32,341 nt of DNA from Clostridia bacterium (GTDB lineage Bacteria; Bacillota; Clostridia; Acetivibrionales; DSM-2933): positions 1 through 32,341 of the forward strand of contig JAOAEJ010000005.1 in the NCBI GenBank assembly GCA_026416815.1, in the 5' to 3' direction. Below, one piece after another: positions 8,275-16,290 of the stretch. The notes below the pieces were generated by a model that was given only the letters and a program-made list of their open reading frames with translations, did no database searches and was not told where the DNA came from. Both the position numbers and the translations under genes were made by a program. Position 1 is the stretch's first letter; each line of letters starts with the position of its first letter.

Positions 8275-9078
8275 TTAAATATATTTAAAAATAATCAGCA
8301 GTATTACTATTGGTATTATACCTGCAATTACGGATAACACTGCAAGAATATTACAGGTTACTAAAACTCCTTCAAGTGCGGTTTTGGAGAATCCGTCAAC
8401 CATTTTGGATACCGAAGTCAGTATGCTGACAGTTCTTGAACCTTTGGCAGTAGTGTCTACGGAAGTCACAGTGTTATTCGGGTCATAACTTTCAGGTACG
8501 GCAGCTTTTTGCTTGAAGGCTTTTTCAATAGCCATGGTGAGCAAATTAGTGATGTTAAAAACTGCTTTTTCTACGAACCAGTACAGCAAACTTCCTAAAA
8601 TAAAAAGCCTTCTTACGAGGAATGTCTCTATTACAGGAAGAGTAACTCCATAAATAACTAATTTGAATACATCCGGAACGGAGTATGTAGAATTTTTGCT
8701 GCCACTTTCTTTAAATATGCAGATTTCCTTAGCTATTCCAAATGAGTAAATTATAAGCCCGTTAATACCGTTGATTAAATCGCTTAAGGCGTATTTTAAG
8801 CCGACTAACCCACCGCCTGCAATCGAAATAATCAATGATGAAATAAAAAATAATACACCTAAAAGAGTAGAGTTGTATAGGTTCGCAAGTCCAATTGCTG
8901 AGGCTATAAAAACCACGTTAAGGATGGCTATAGGTATTATTAGTGTAAAAATAAAGTCAGTACAAGCCTCTAGATCATCAGCAGCTTTTGACATAACTTC
9001 CTCGGTTAGATACTTTTCGATATCAATACCAGTTTTGTCTGCCAGCTTTTTTCGTTCTATAATAATTTTTTTATTCAT
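8275..9078 (-). CDS. Multi-pass membrane protein of unknown function
   Basis: A 267-residue protein with a charged N-terminal cytoplasmic part (~1-40) and about five or six hydrophobic segments (~43-65, 72-95, 104-120, 138-175, 238-265). A soluble loop at ~190-235 is Thr/Ser-rich. No family recognised. The frame also opens with an upstream TTG at 9096, but GGAGG (9084-9088, complement) lies 5 nt before the ATG at 9078, which I take as the start. It is convergent with the vWA lipoprotein gene and divergent from the L,D-transpeptidase gene. Confidence 0.7.
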   Translation of the reverse strand: MNKKIIIERKKLADKTGIDIEKYLTEEVMSKAADDLEACTDFIFTLIIPIAILNVVFIASAIGLANLYNSTLLGVLFFISSLIISIAGGGLVGLKYALSDLINGINGLIIYSFGIAKEICIFKESGSKNSTYSVPDVFKLVIYGVTLPVIETFLVRRLFILGSLLYWFVEKAVFNITNLLTMAIEKAFKQKAAVPESYDPNNTVTSVDTTAKGSRTVSILTSVSKMVDGFSKTALEGVLVTCNILAVLSVIAGIIPIVILLIIFKYI

Positions 9079-9138
9079 TCCAACCTCCGAAATCAAAGAG
9101 AATCTAACTTATTAAAGTAAATTATAGTAAATAATGAT

Positions 9139-9168
9139 TTGACATGCAATAAATTACGAAAGTATTGC
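9139..9168 (+). promoter_or_regulatory. Possible promoter of the L,D-transpeptidase gene
   Basis: A perfect -35 hexamer TTGACA (9139-9144) is followed after 18 nt by a poor -10 (TATTGC, 9163-9168). The match is one-sided, so this is a weak call. Confidence 0.3.
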
Positions 9169-9223
9169 CAAATGTTTTGCCGCTTGAATAGTATATATTG
9201 ATAGAAATTCAGGAGGGAGCAAA

Positions 9224-9595
9224 ATGTACTATTATCCATATAGATTATTGATACGTGCAACCTACAGCATAACGGTCAATGTTAACACACGTACACTTAC
9301 AGTATTCAAGGACGGAAAGTGGTTTAAATCCTTCCCTGTGGCTGTGGGAAAACCATCTACACCTACTCCGAGAGGTACTTTTAAAATAAAAAACAAAGCT
9401 GTAAATCCGGGGGGACCTTATGGAGTCCGTTGGATGGGTCTGACTGTACCGGGCGGAGGCTATGGTATTCACGGTACAAACAACCCGGCGAGTATAGGTA
9501 AGGCCGTATCTAACGGTTGTATTAGGATGCAGAATAAGGATATACTTGAGATTTTTCCTCTGATACCTGTAGGTACTGTAGTAAATATAGTGTAA
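9224..9595 (+). CDS. L,D-transpeptidase (YkuD domain)
   Basis: A 123-residue protein consisting almost only of a YkuD domain. L,D-transpeptidases cross-link or modify peptidoglycan stem peptides through a catalytic cysteine. The signature is complete: HGTN (83-86) and SNGCIRM with Cys99 and the following Arg. The N-terminus (MYYYPYRLLIRATYSITVNV) is not a convincing signal peptide, and no LysM domain is present, so this is the minimal form, as in some spore-associated enzymes; export or release in the mother cell is unresolved. GGAGGGAG just before the ATG gives an excellent start. The next gene begins 72 nt downstream on the same strand and may be co-transcribed. Confidence 0.9.
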   Translation: MYYYPYRLLIRATYSITVNVNTRTLTVFKDGKWFKSFPVAVGKPSTPTPRGTFKIKNKAVNPGGPYGVRWMGLTVPGGGYGIHGTNNPASIGKAVSNGCIRMQNKDILEIFPLIPVGTVVNIV

Positions 9596-9667
9596 TGAAA
9601 GTTTATACATTGAAGGTAGAGGTTAATTATGGTAATATTTATGTATTAAACTAATTGGAGGAACCAT

Positions 9668-10798
9668 ATGAAAAAACTGTTTTTAGCTTGTGCTATTATT
9701 GCAATGACCCTAGCTTTCAATGTAAGTCTGTCCTATGCAGCAACAAACAAAGTAACGGAAAAACCAAACATTAAAATTAACATCGATGGCGAGATAGGTC
9801 AATACAAGGATGTACCTATTGTAGTAAACGGAAGAACAATGCTGCCACTTGTAGAATTATTGGTGAACCTTGGCGTACAGAAGGATAGTGAACATATTAT
9901 CTGGAACTCTAAAGAACGCAGTATAACTATCAATAAGGACACTCAGAAAATAGTACTGAAGGTTGACAATAAGTCAGCTACTGTAAACGATAAAGCAGTT
10001 AGCCTTGATGTTGCACCGGTTATCTACAAGAGTAAGACGTACATACCTGCAGGGTTTGTTGCTCAAGCGCTTGGTAAAAAGGTTGTTTGGGATGGAACTT
10101 CAAGCATGGTACTGATAAGGGATATAGAGGAATTCAATAACATCAAGGAACTATTAGGAAAGATTAACACAGCAATGAACTCCAATGAAAGAAGTAAGGA
10201 CCTTTATGTACAGACATTGGACTTTAATAGCGAGGGTTCGGTGGGAACGACAGAACTTAAAGTTCAATCAGAAGCTGATTTCAAAAATAAAAAAATCTAT
10301 TCAAAAATGGATAGCTCAATATCATATGAAGAAACAGGGGAAACTGAAAGCAGTGTTACTGAATTGGTAATGAGCAACAATGCAGTATACGTAAAACAGA
10401 AGTCCGAAACAGAGTGGAAGAAATATGATGAATCTGAAGAAGCATTCAATAAACTCTTTGTGTATGATGATATAACACCCGACAGCGATGTGTTATGTGC
10501 TGGTTTATATTACACTGAGGAAAACAATGTACTTACAGTAGCTGGCTTAGTAAATGCCGGGGAGTATTTGAAGGAAGCAGTTGAAAATCAAGGACTTGAT
10601 AAATATTCCTTAACAGATGTTGCACTTGTAATTTATGTTGAAAAAGATACTTATCGTATAAAAGAAATAGTAGCTACAGGAACGGGAACGGCTACATTGA
10701 GTGATAACAGCATACTGGAGTTTATTATAGTAGCAAAAAATACTTTCAGTGAGTATGACGGTAACTTCGAAGTACAGTTGCCACAGGATTTAGAGTAA
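9668..10798 (+). CDS. Secreted protein with copper-amine-oxidase-N-like stalk domain
   Basis: A 376-residue exported protein. A signal peptide is clear (MKKLFLACAIIAMTLAFNVS, cleavage probably after SYA near residue 24). Residues ~34-125 match the copper amine oxidase N-terminal domain (PF07833), with the typical segments VVNGRTMLPLVELL and KTYIPAGFVAQALG and a WD pair; in clostridia this is a wall or stalk module, not an enzyme. Residues ~135-376 form a second domain of beta-rich, lipoprotein-like character (alternating strands, no cysteine cluster) that I cannot name. GGAGG before the ATG is strong. It follows the L,D-transpeptidase, consistent with a cell-envelope role, and ends at an intrinsic terminator. 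Confidence 0.85.
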   Translation: MKKLFLACAIIAMTLAFNVSLSYAATNKVTEKPNIKINIDGEIGQYKDVPIVVNGRTMLPLVELLVNLGVQKDSEHIIWNSKERSITINKDTQKIVLKVDNKSATVNDKAVSLDVAPVIYKSKTYIPAGFVAQALGKKVVWDGTSSMVLIRDIEEFNNIKELLGKINTAMNSNERSKDLYVQTLDFNSEGSVGTTELKVQSEADFKNKKIYSKMDSSISYEETGETESSVTELVMSNNAVYVKQKSETEWKKYDESEEAFNKLFVYDDITPDSDVLCAGLYYTEENNVLTVAGLVNAGEYLKEAVENQGLDKYSLTDVALVIYVEKDTYRIKEIVATGTGTATLSDNSILEFIIVAKNTFSEYDGNFEVQLPQDLE

Positions 10799-10820
10799 AA
10801 AAATAATTCAATATCAAATT

Positions 10821-10854
10821 AGAATGAGAGCTCAAAAGGCTCTCATTTCTTTTT
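10821..10854 (+). terminator. Rho-independent terminator
   Basis: Stem ATGAGAGC (10824-10831) with GCTCTCAT (10839-10846), 7-nt loop, followed by TTCTTTTT. It ends the L,D-transpeptidase/stalk-domain gene pair. Confidence 0.85.
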
Positions 10855-10869
10855 ACTCATTTTTTACAA

Positions 10870-11364
10870 CTATTCTGTTTCATCTAGTGAAAGATGATAG
10901 TCCTTTTCACTAATTAATGATAATGAACCTAGACTACTATTCAAAAGTTTAACAAACCTATTAAATCCCATTGAATAAATAATAGATTCGGCAATAACTA
11001 ATAAAACGTATGTTAGCCAAAAGGCTATACCGATAAGCTTATTATGGGGGTTATGCAAGAAACCTGTGTAAACTGCTAATAGTATTAGGATAGAAAATCG
11101 TAAATAAGCTAACCTTTTATTAGTCCCGTAATTAACTGAAATTAAAGAGTAGCTTTTATTTTCAGAAAAAACAACGTCAACAAAAAAGCTTGTAAGTTTA
11201 TAAAGTAACTTTCTTTCATATTTGAGGAATATATTTTTTGATATATCGCTAACTTCAGTAGTATATTTGCTTGTCTCTTTAATCGAATTAGCAAAATTTA
11301 AAAACTCCGATTTACTGGCAGCAGTTTTAAAATACTTAAAATTACTATTTGAACCTATTTCCAT
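10870..11364 (-). CDS. Small membrane protein of unknown function
   Basis: A 164-residue protein with a soluble N-terminal half (~1-85) and two membrane helices (~86-104 and ~109-133), then a short cytoplasmic tail. The frame opens at a TTG (11424), but GGAGG four bases before the ATG at 11364 makes that the likely start. No family recognised; the layout (helical N-half, two helices, tail) is seen in several unrelated small membrane proteins, so no function is offered. It is divergent from the YdjM-family gene across 210 bp. Confidence 0.6.
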   Translation of the reverse strand: MEIGSNSNFKYFKTAASKSEFLNFANSIKETSKYTTEVSDISKNIFLKYERKLLYKLTSFFVDVVFSENKSYSLISVNYGTNKRLAYLRFSILILLAVYTGFLHNPHNKLIGIAFWLTYVLLVIAESIIYSMGFNRFVKLLNSSLGSLSLISEKDYHLSLDETE

Positions 11365-11480
11365 ACTGCCTCCTATATCATAATTTGTATAAACAAAGTA
11401 TTTGGATGTATTTACCTGAATCAATTATAAACAGTAGTTAAGTTTATAGCAATCAAAATCCGAGAAGTATATTACTCTAC

Positions 11481-11509
11481 TTTACAAGAAATCCTTTCAG
11501 ATTTATAAT
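11481..11509 (+). promoter_or_regulatory. Sigma-A promoter of the YdjM-family gene
   Basis: TTTACA (11481-11486), exactly 17 nt, then a perfect TATAAT (11504-11509). Transcription should start near 11516, 59 nt before the ATG. One of the best promoters in the window; it overlaps the putative start-site operator at 11517-11530. Confidence 0.75.
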
Positions 11510-11516
11510 ACCAATA

Positions 11517-11530
11517 CGAACGTTTATTCG
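11517..11530 (+). promoter_or_regulatory. LexA/DinR-like operator at the transcription start
   Basis: CGAACGTTTATTCG. The Gram-positive LexA (DinR) box is CGAAC-N4-GTTCG-like; this site keeps CGAAC and TTCG and differs from the GAAC-N4-GTTC core at one base (A for G). It lies directly downstream of a near-perfect promoter, where a repressor would block initiation. The downstream gene is of the YdjM family, whose E. coli namesake belongs to the SOS regulon. Binding is inferred. Confidence 0.5.
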
Positions 11531-11574
11531 GTTGCATACCAAAGCTAATATAATAGTAAGAGGTACATATAAAG

Positions 11575-12315
11575 ATGAAAGGCTCTACACACGCAGTAAT
11601 AGGAATCGCAGCAGCAAACACAATACAAAGGTTAACATTAAGCACTATAATAAGCAGCCCTATGAGCATAATATACCTTATTGCAGCCTATGCAGGGGCG
11701 TTGTTTTGCGATCTTGACATGGGTTCATCTACTATTTCCAATAAGTTCACTTTTATTAAGTCAAAGCAATTCAGGCAGGCAGCGATGCTTATATACATAG
11801 TAACAGGTATAGTAGCTCTAGCTTACTTTTACGGTACAATATATTTTGGCTATACATCAGCGGTGGTATTGGCAACCGGCTTGTCTTTAACCAAAATCAC
11901 TTCAGAAGCGTACAAAGCTGTAAGAAAAGTGTCACTGATAATTGTTGCTGGGTTATTAATATGGGCTGGGGTGTTTTATAAGCAGCCGCCATTAATAGTT
12001 TTAGGTGTTATATTTATTACTATGATTTTCTCCCCCCACAGAGCATATTCCCACTCGCTTTTTGCGGTAGCAGCATGTTATTGTGCAGCAAAGTACGTGT
12101 GCAATTACTATAGGATAATGGACGTTTCAACCTACTTTGCCCTTGGGATGTTAAGCCATATACTATCAGACATGTTTACAGCTAAAGGGGCTATGATACT
12201 TTTCCCGTATTCAAAGAGGATATCATTTCCTGTGACAACAACAACCGGTAGTATGGCAGAGGGAGTAGTAGCTGGGCTTGCTTTAATTGTTGCAGTTTTG
12301 AGCTTCATACCATAG
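11575..12315 (+). CDS. YdjM-family membrane-bound predicted metal-dependent hydrolase (DUF457)
   Basis: A 246-residue integral membrane protein of the YdjM/DUF457 family (PF04307). Family motifs are visible: His6 in the N-terminal THAVIG, CDLD (45-48), HRAYSHS (155-161), and LSHILSD (193-199), which supply the conserved His/Asp residues thought to bind metal in the membrane. Hydrophobic helices lie near 7-45, 70-100, 118-150 and 225-245. The reaction is not known for this family. The Shine-Dalgarno sequence is only fair (AAGAGG about 11 nt upstream). The gene has its own strong promoter with a LexA-like operator, and a terminator at 12431, so it is probably monocistronic and possibly damage-inducible. 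Confidence 0.85.
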   Translation: MKGSTHAVIGIAAANTIQRLTLSTIISSPMSIIYLIAAYAGALFCDLDMGSSTISNKFTFIKSKQFRQAAMLIYIVTGIVALAYFYGTIYFGYTSAVVLATGLSLTKITSEAYKAVRKVSLIIVAGLLIWAGVFYKQPPLIVLGVIFITMIFSPHRAYSHSLFAVAACYCAAKYVCNYYRIMDVSTYFALGMLSHILSDMFTAKGAMILFPYSKRISFPVTTTTGSMAEGVVAGLALIVAVLSFIP

Positions 12316-12376
12316 ACAAATGAAGATATTTTCAATACCTTAGAAAAAAATAGAAGAAATATATTGATTTTTCCTT

Positions 12377-12420
12377 GAGCATGTTATATTATAATACGCA
12401 AGAGCGTATTAACTATGCTC
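12377..12420 (+). other. Long imperfect hairpin upstream of a terminator
   Basis: GAGCAT (12377-12382) pairs with ATGCTC (12415-12420); GTTA/TAAC continues the stem with a bulge, and AATACGC (12393-12399) with GCGTATT (12404-12410) closes around an AAGA loop. It sits 62 nt after the YdjM-family gene and 10 nt before a terminator. It may be the 3' end of that transcript or part of a short RNA; both are possible. Confidence 0.4.
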
Positions 12421-12430
12421 TCCCCTAAAT

Positions 12431-12463
12431 CCCGCGACATTCCAAATGCGCGGGCGTTTTTTT
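12431..12463 (+). terminator. Rho-independent terminator
   Basis: CCCGCG (12431-12436) with CGCGGG (12449-12454), then CG and seven T. The inner CATT/AATG can extend the pairing. It is the only GC-rich stem in a very AT-rich stretch and ends transcription from the YdjM-family gene. Confidence 0.85.
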
Positions 12464-12716
12464 ATCTATTTTTATCCATTTCGTTGATGTAGTTTGTAAA
12501 AAAGCCCCTGTGTATATCTATTTATCACTTATATTTAACTTTTAAGGGCTAACAAATATATAATACAACAGTTTTATTAAGAAGTTTAATAAGGAAGACA
12601 ATATGCATAGAGATAGTAAGTAGGTATAAAAATACTGCAGGATTCTCTTAAGGTTTGCCTTAAATGTGCTTTAAGTGGAATGAGTAAGGATTTTTAAGCA
12701 GTAGAAATATAACCAA
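12464..12716. other. Non-coding stretch, nothing assigned
   Basis: AT-rich DNA between the YdjM-family terminator and the small minus-strand gene. A weak AGCCC/GGGCT pairing with a T run on the minus strand (about 12499-12552) could end transcription of the small gene, but the loop is over 40 nt. No other gene or element is supported. Confidence 0.4.
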
Positions 12717-12884
12717 TCATTTACCGGATTTGATTGAAATACCATTGTTTTTTAGAATCTTTTCGATTTTTTGTTGGGTCTCTTTGACTTTCTTGTACAC
12801 ATCTAAAGGTAGATATTTATTTGATAAAATTACATTATATTTATTATAAATATCTATAAACACCTGAATTTCTCTAGGTGACAC
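12717..12884 (-). CDS. Small Lys-rich protein (55 residues), unknown
   Basis: A 55-residue open frame starting at GTG 12884 with a perfect AGGAGGTGA ribosome binding site (12891-12899, complement), 9 nt spacing from GGAGG. It begins SPREIQVFIDIYNKY and continues into a Lys/Glu helix (VYKKVKETQQKIEKILKNNG) before TGA. The composition looks like real protein (charged, amphipathic, helical) and not random translation of AT-rich DNA, where runs of Ile/Phe/Asn would dominate. No cysteine, signal peptide or membrane segment. No family recognised; a small helical regulator or adaptor is only a guess. It stands alone, with no gene on the same strand for several kb. Confidence 0.6.
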   Translation of the reverse strand: MSPREIQVFIDIYNKYNVILSNKYLPLDVYKKVKETQQKIEKILKNNGISIKSGK

Positions 12885-13242
12885 TTATGTTCACCTCCTA
12901 TGATATTATATTACTTTGGTAGAAATTTGTCTATTAAATTCCTTTTTTTGCTTAAAAATTTTACATAATAAACCCAATTTTTATCGTAGAGCTACTGAGT
13001 TTTTGCTGACTAACAAAATTATGTAGAAAAATCACTATTATATGATATAATGTTTCGTATGGAATTATTAAACTTTTTGGGTAGATTAAAGAATTTTACT
13101 CTAAGTACTGTAGTATTATAGTCAATGGCAGTGACTAATTTATCATCTATAAGGTACTTTGAAAATTGAAAAACCTAAGTGATTTGAGACTTTATTCAGC
13201 TTGATAAAAGATTAATATAAAGTTATTTAAGGAGGAACGTTT
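12885..13242. other. Intergenic stretch upstream of the SDR gene
   Basis: A 358-bp AT-rich gap between the divergent small gene and the SDR gene. It contains the extended -10 promoter listed at 13043-13051 and a plausible minus-strand promoter zone near 12920-12990 for the small gene, with no clear hexamers. No gene or repeat was seen. Confidence 0.4.
13043..13051 (+). promoter_or_regulatory. Extended -10 promoter upstream of the SDR gene
   Basis: TGATATAAT, that is a TGN extension plus perfect TATAAT (13046-13051), without a recognisable -35. It would give a ~185-nt leader for the dehydrogenase gene. Confidence 0.4.
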
Positions 13243-13243
13243 A

Positions 13244-14062
13244 ATGAAAAAAACAGTATTGATTACAGGAGCCTCAACAGGTATAGGAAAAGAAACAGCT
13301 CTTTATTTCCATGAAAACGGATGGAATGTTATTGCCACTATGAGAAATCCTGAAAGACGTAAAACAGAGCTTCATAATAAGAAAGATATAGACTTGATAC
13401 ACCTTGATGTGCTTGATAGCACTTCAATTCAAAATGCAATAAATTTTGCTATAAATAAATACGGTAAAATTGATGTACTTGTAAATAACGCTGGATATGC
13501 CCTTGTAGGACCATTTGAAGTCTCATCACGGGAGCAGATTGAGAAGCAGTTTCAAACAAATGTATTTGGACTGATGGATGTAATGAGAGAAGTAATACCT
13601 GTATTTAAGAAGCAAAAGGAAGGCGTTATTGTGAACCTAGCCTCAATTGGAGGTAGGACTGCATTTCCTCTGTACAGCAGCTACAATAGTACCAAGTGGG
13701 CTCTGGAAGGTTTTTCGGAATCGGTTCATTATGAGCTCAAGCCTTTTAATATAAAAGTAAAGGTGATTGAGCCAGGCCTTATTAAGACAGATTTTTATGA
13801 CCGCTCAGCGGATAATGTAGCTAAGGAAGCAATGGGTGATTATAATAGTTTTGCTGAGAGAGCTTTGAAGAACATGAATGAATCAGCAGCACAGGGCTCG
13901 CACCCAAGGGTAGTAGCAAAAACTGTTTTCAAAGCAGCAAACGATAGAAGCTGGAAGCTGCGATACTCTACGGGCAAGAATGCGGCAATGATACTGACTA
14001 TGCGAAAACTCCTACCCGATAGGGTTTTCTTTGGATTAATAAAAGGTTCTGTTCTCAAATAA
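13244..14062 (+). CDS. Short-chain dehydrogenase/reductase
   Basis: A 272-residue classical SDR that should use NAD(P)H to reduce or oxidise a carbonyl/alcohol. The cofactor motif TGASTGIG (8-15) and NNAG (81-84) are intact, and the catalytic residues are Ser134, Tyr147 and Lys151 (YNSTK). Arg34 and nearby positives after the second strand (MRNPERRK) suggest NADPH preference, which is inference. The C-terminal extension (~185-272) is the substrate-binding part. GGAGG with 8-nt spacing fixes the ATG. It lies ~120 bp upstream of the GH1 gene on the same strand; whether it belongs to the glycyl-radical operon downstream is unclear. Confidence 0.9.
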   Translation: MKKTVLITGASTGIGKETALYFHENGWNVIATMRNPERRKTELHNKKDIDLIHLDVLDSTSIQNAINFAINKYGKIDVLVNNAGYALVGPFEVSSREQIEKQFQTNVFGLMDVMREVIPVFKKQKEGVIVNLASIGGRTAFPLYSSYNSTKWALEGFSESVHYELKPFNIKVKVIEPGLIKTDFYDRSADNVAKEAMGDYNSFAERALKNMNESAAQGSHPRVVAKTVFKAANDRSWKLRYSTGKNAAMILTMRKLLPDRVFFGLIKGSVLK

Positions 14063-14183
14063 GTCTTACATGCGCACTTGAAGTTGAAGTCAAGTAGAGT
14101 ATTTTACAATAAATGCAGTTTTAACAAAGTAATATCTATAATAACTTATATAAATAATCATAAAACAAAGTGTGGGGTATGTA

Positions 14184-15509
14184 ATGGTTGAATTTAAATT
14201 GCCTGATAATTTCTTGATAGGGACAGCAACTGCCAGTGTACAGATTGAGGGGGGAGACACCAATAATACCTGGTATAAGTGGTGTGAAGAGGGACACATA
14301 AAGGATGCGTCCAGTTGTATTATTGCCAATGACCACTGGAATAGGGTAGAACAGGACACTGAAATATTAAAAAGCCTTCATGTCCATACTCATAGAATGA
14401 GCCTTGAGTGGAGCAGGATAGAGCCGTCAAAGGGTAGCTATTCTAAAGAAGCTATTGAACACTATAGGAACGAAATTAAACTCCTCCTTAAAAATAATAT
14501 AAAGCCTCTGGTAACTCTTCATCACTTTTCTGAACCCTTATGGTTTCAAGAGTTGGGAGCATGGAAAAAGGCCGGAAATACAAAGTTTTTTCTGGACTAT
14601 GTTTCCTACGTAGTTGAGGAATTAGGTGAACTGGTTTCAGACTGGCTAACCTTTAATGAGCCCAATGTATTTGCAAAGCTTGGATATATAATAGGCATGT
14701 GGCCTCCGGGAGAAAGAAACCTCAGGGTAGGGTTTAGAGTACAGGTGGAGATAATCAAGGCTCATATTGAAACCTACAAAATAATACATAAAATCAGAGA
14801 AAATAAAAAATTTCCCGGGAAAACCATGGTTGGAGCAGCGATACATATAAGGATTTTCGACAGCACAACCCGATTGGGCAATATGGTAGCTAGAGCGGCG
14901 GATTATATCTTCCACGAACTATTTATCCAGGGCATGACTGAAGGTAAAATACTGTTTCCGCTTCCAAGCGGAGGCTATAAATGCAAGCCCGGCAGATATG
15001 TGGACTTTTTCGGTATTAACTACTACACCCGCAATATTGTGGAGTTTACCTTAAATCCTTTAAATTGGTTCCATAACCTTATCGGTGACAACGAACTTGA
15101 TAAGAGTGATTTGGGATGGGATATATACCCACAGGGTGTTTATAGGGTATGTAAAAAATATTATGATAGATATAAGCTTCCCATATACATAACAGAAAAC
15201 GGTATAAGCGATAAGTTTGATAACCGGCGCCCCGACTACATATGCAATCACCTTATCTATATAGCTAGAGCTATAAAGGAAGGAATTCCGGTTGAAAGAT
15301 ATTATTACTGGACTCTCATGGATAATTTTGAATGGACAGAAGGAGAAACTGCGAACTTTGGACTTTACGACTGTGATTTCCAGAGCCAAGAGAGAAAGAA
15401 AAGGAAGAGTGCTGATTTATTTGCATTTATTTGTAAGAATAGAGGTCTGACAGAGGCTTTCATCAATGATTATAATACCCAGAGTACAGCAGAGAAAAAT
15501 ACTGTTTGA
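14184..15509 (+). CDS. Glycoside hydrolase family 1 (beta-glucosidase type)
   Basis: A 441-residue cytoplasmic GH1 enzyme that cleaves beta-linked glucosides or related glycosides by the retaining mechanism. Both catalytic glutamates are present: acid/base Glu159 in TFNEPN and nucleophile Glu338 in ITENG. Sugar-binding elements are also in place (QIEG near 19, LHHF near 114, YYYWTLMDNFEW near 373-384). No signal peptide, so the substrate must be imported. An upstream in-frame GTG (14172) overlaps the TGGGG used as ribosome binding site, so the ATG at 14184 is preferred. It precedes the decarboxylase-like gene by 76 nt and might supply the aglycone or sugar for that pathway; this is speculation. 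Phospho-glycosidase activity is an alternative. Confidence 0.9.
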   Translation: MVEFKLPDNFLIGTATASVQIEGGDTNNTWYKWCEEGHIKDASSCIIANDHWNRVEQDTEILKSLHVHTHRMSLEWSRIEPSKGSYSKEAIEHYRNEIKLLLKNNIKPLVTLHHFSEPLWFQELGAWKKAGNTKFFLDYVSYVVEELGELVSDWLTFNEPNVFAKLGYIIGMWPPGERNLRVGFRVQVEIIKAHIETYKIIHKIRENKKFPGKTMVGAAIHIRIFDSTTRLGNMVARAADYIFHELFIQGMTEGKILFPLPSGGYKCKPGRYVDFFGINYYTRNIVEFTLNPLNWFHNLIGDNELDKSDLGWDIYPQGVYRVCKKYYDRYKLPIYITENGISDKFDNRRPDYICNHLIYIARAIKEGIPVERYYYWTLMDNFEWTEGETANFGLYDCDFQSQERKKRKSADLFAFICKNRGLTEAFINDYNTQSTAEKNTV

Positions 15510-15585
15510 CGTGAGAATTATCAGTTGCTTTCTACGATAGTTTAAGAGAAAGTGATTATCATGTAAAAGAAGGGGGAATTGTAAG

Positions 15586-16263
15586 GTGCCAACGACGAAT
15601 TTACCTTTTGATTATGATCAAATTACTTATCCACCTACACCTTGGAGGCTGAAGGGTGAGACGGTACAGAGTATCAGCCTGATTGATACAGACAGGGCTA
15701 GGCAGTTTGTGCCACCTGAGTTGGAAATTGTACAGGTGCTTCCGGGGAAGACTTTGGGAGGAGTTTATCTTGCTTCTTACGAAGCTGGCTCCACTCTGGT
15801 GTATAATGAACTGGCGATTTTTTGTGCAACCACCAGGTATGCTGGCAAGAAGGGCTTTTGGATTTCTCATATTTATGTGGATGAGGTGCACTCCCTTAAA
15901 AGTGGCCCGGAGATGTGGGGCTGGCCTAAAGAGATGGCGCAGTTTGTAAAGACTCCGGGAAAAGAATCCCAAGTTGTTGTCAGGCAGGATGATAAGATAC
16001 TCTGCACCATAAACTACAAAGAACCGTGGTTGCATTGGAAACAGTGCCTTACAATACCTGCCTTCGGATCGGTAGCTGGTGATATTCGCTGGTTTGAGGG
16101 TAAGGGTAATACAAGGATGGGAATTTCGGGCACAAAGGTGCATATACCGGAGGACAGCCCATTTAATTCATTGAACTTACATAGGCATATAATAGCTCTT
16201 AAGAATAAGGAGATGGATGTAACCTTCGATGGTATCCAGGTTATGGGGCATAGGCAATTATAA
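15586..16263 (+). CDS. Acetoacetate decarboxylase-like protein
   Basis: A 225-residue protein of the acetoacetate decarboxylase superfamily (PF06314). Classical ADC decarboxylates acetoacetate through a Schiff-base lysine. Here the active-site segment is PEMWGWPKEMA with Lys115, aligned with the reactive Lys115 of the clostridial enzyme, but the neighbouring Lys116, which tunes its pKa in true ADC, is replaced by Glu116. That suggests an ADC-like enzyme acting on another keto acid or by aldol-type chemistry. It starts at GTG with AGGGGGA upstream. It is the first gene of a close-packed run with the DUF6765 gene (27-nt gap) and the glycyl radical enzyme. Confidence 0.85.
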   Translation: MPTTNLPFDYDQITYPPTPWRLKGETVQSISLIDTDRARQFVPPELEIVQVLPGKTLGGVYLASYEAGSTLVYNELAIFCATTRYAGKKGFWISHIYVDEVHSLKSGPEMWGWPKEMAQFVKTPGKESQVVVRQDDKILCTINYKEPWLHWKQCLTIPAFGSVAGDIRWFEGKGNTRMGISGTKVHIPEDSPFNSLNLHRHIIALKNKEMDVTFDGIQVMGHRQL

Positions 16264-16290
16264 GATTAATTATATAAGGAGGATCTAGTC

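Noticed and set aside
12717..12884. Spo0E-like phosphatase identity for the 55-residue protein
   Set aside because: Length and helicity fit, but the SQxLD signature motif of Spo0E is missing.
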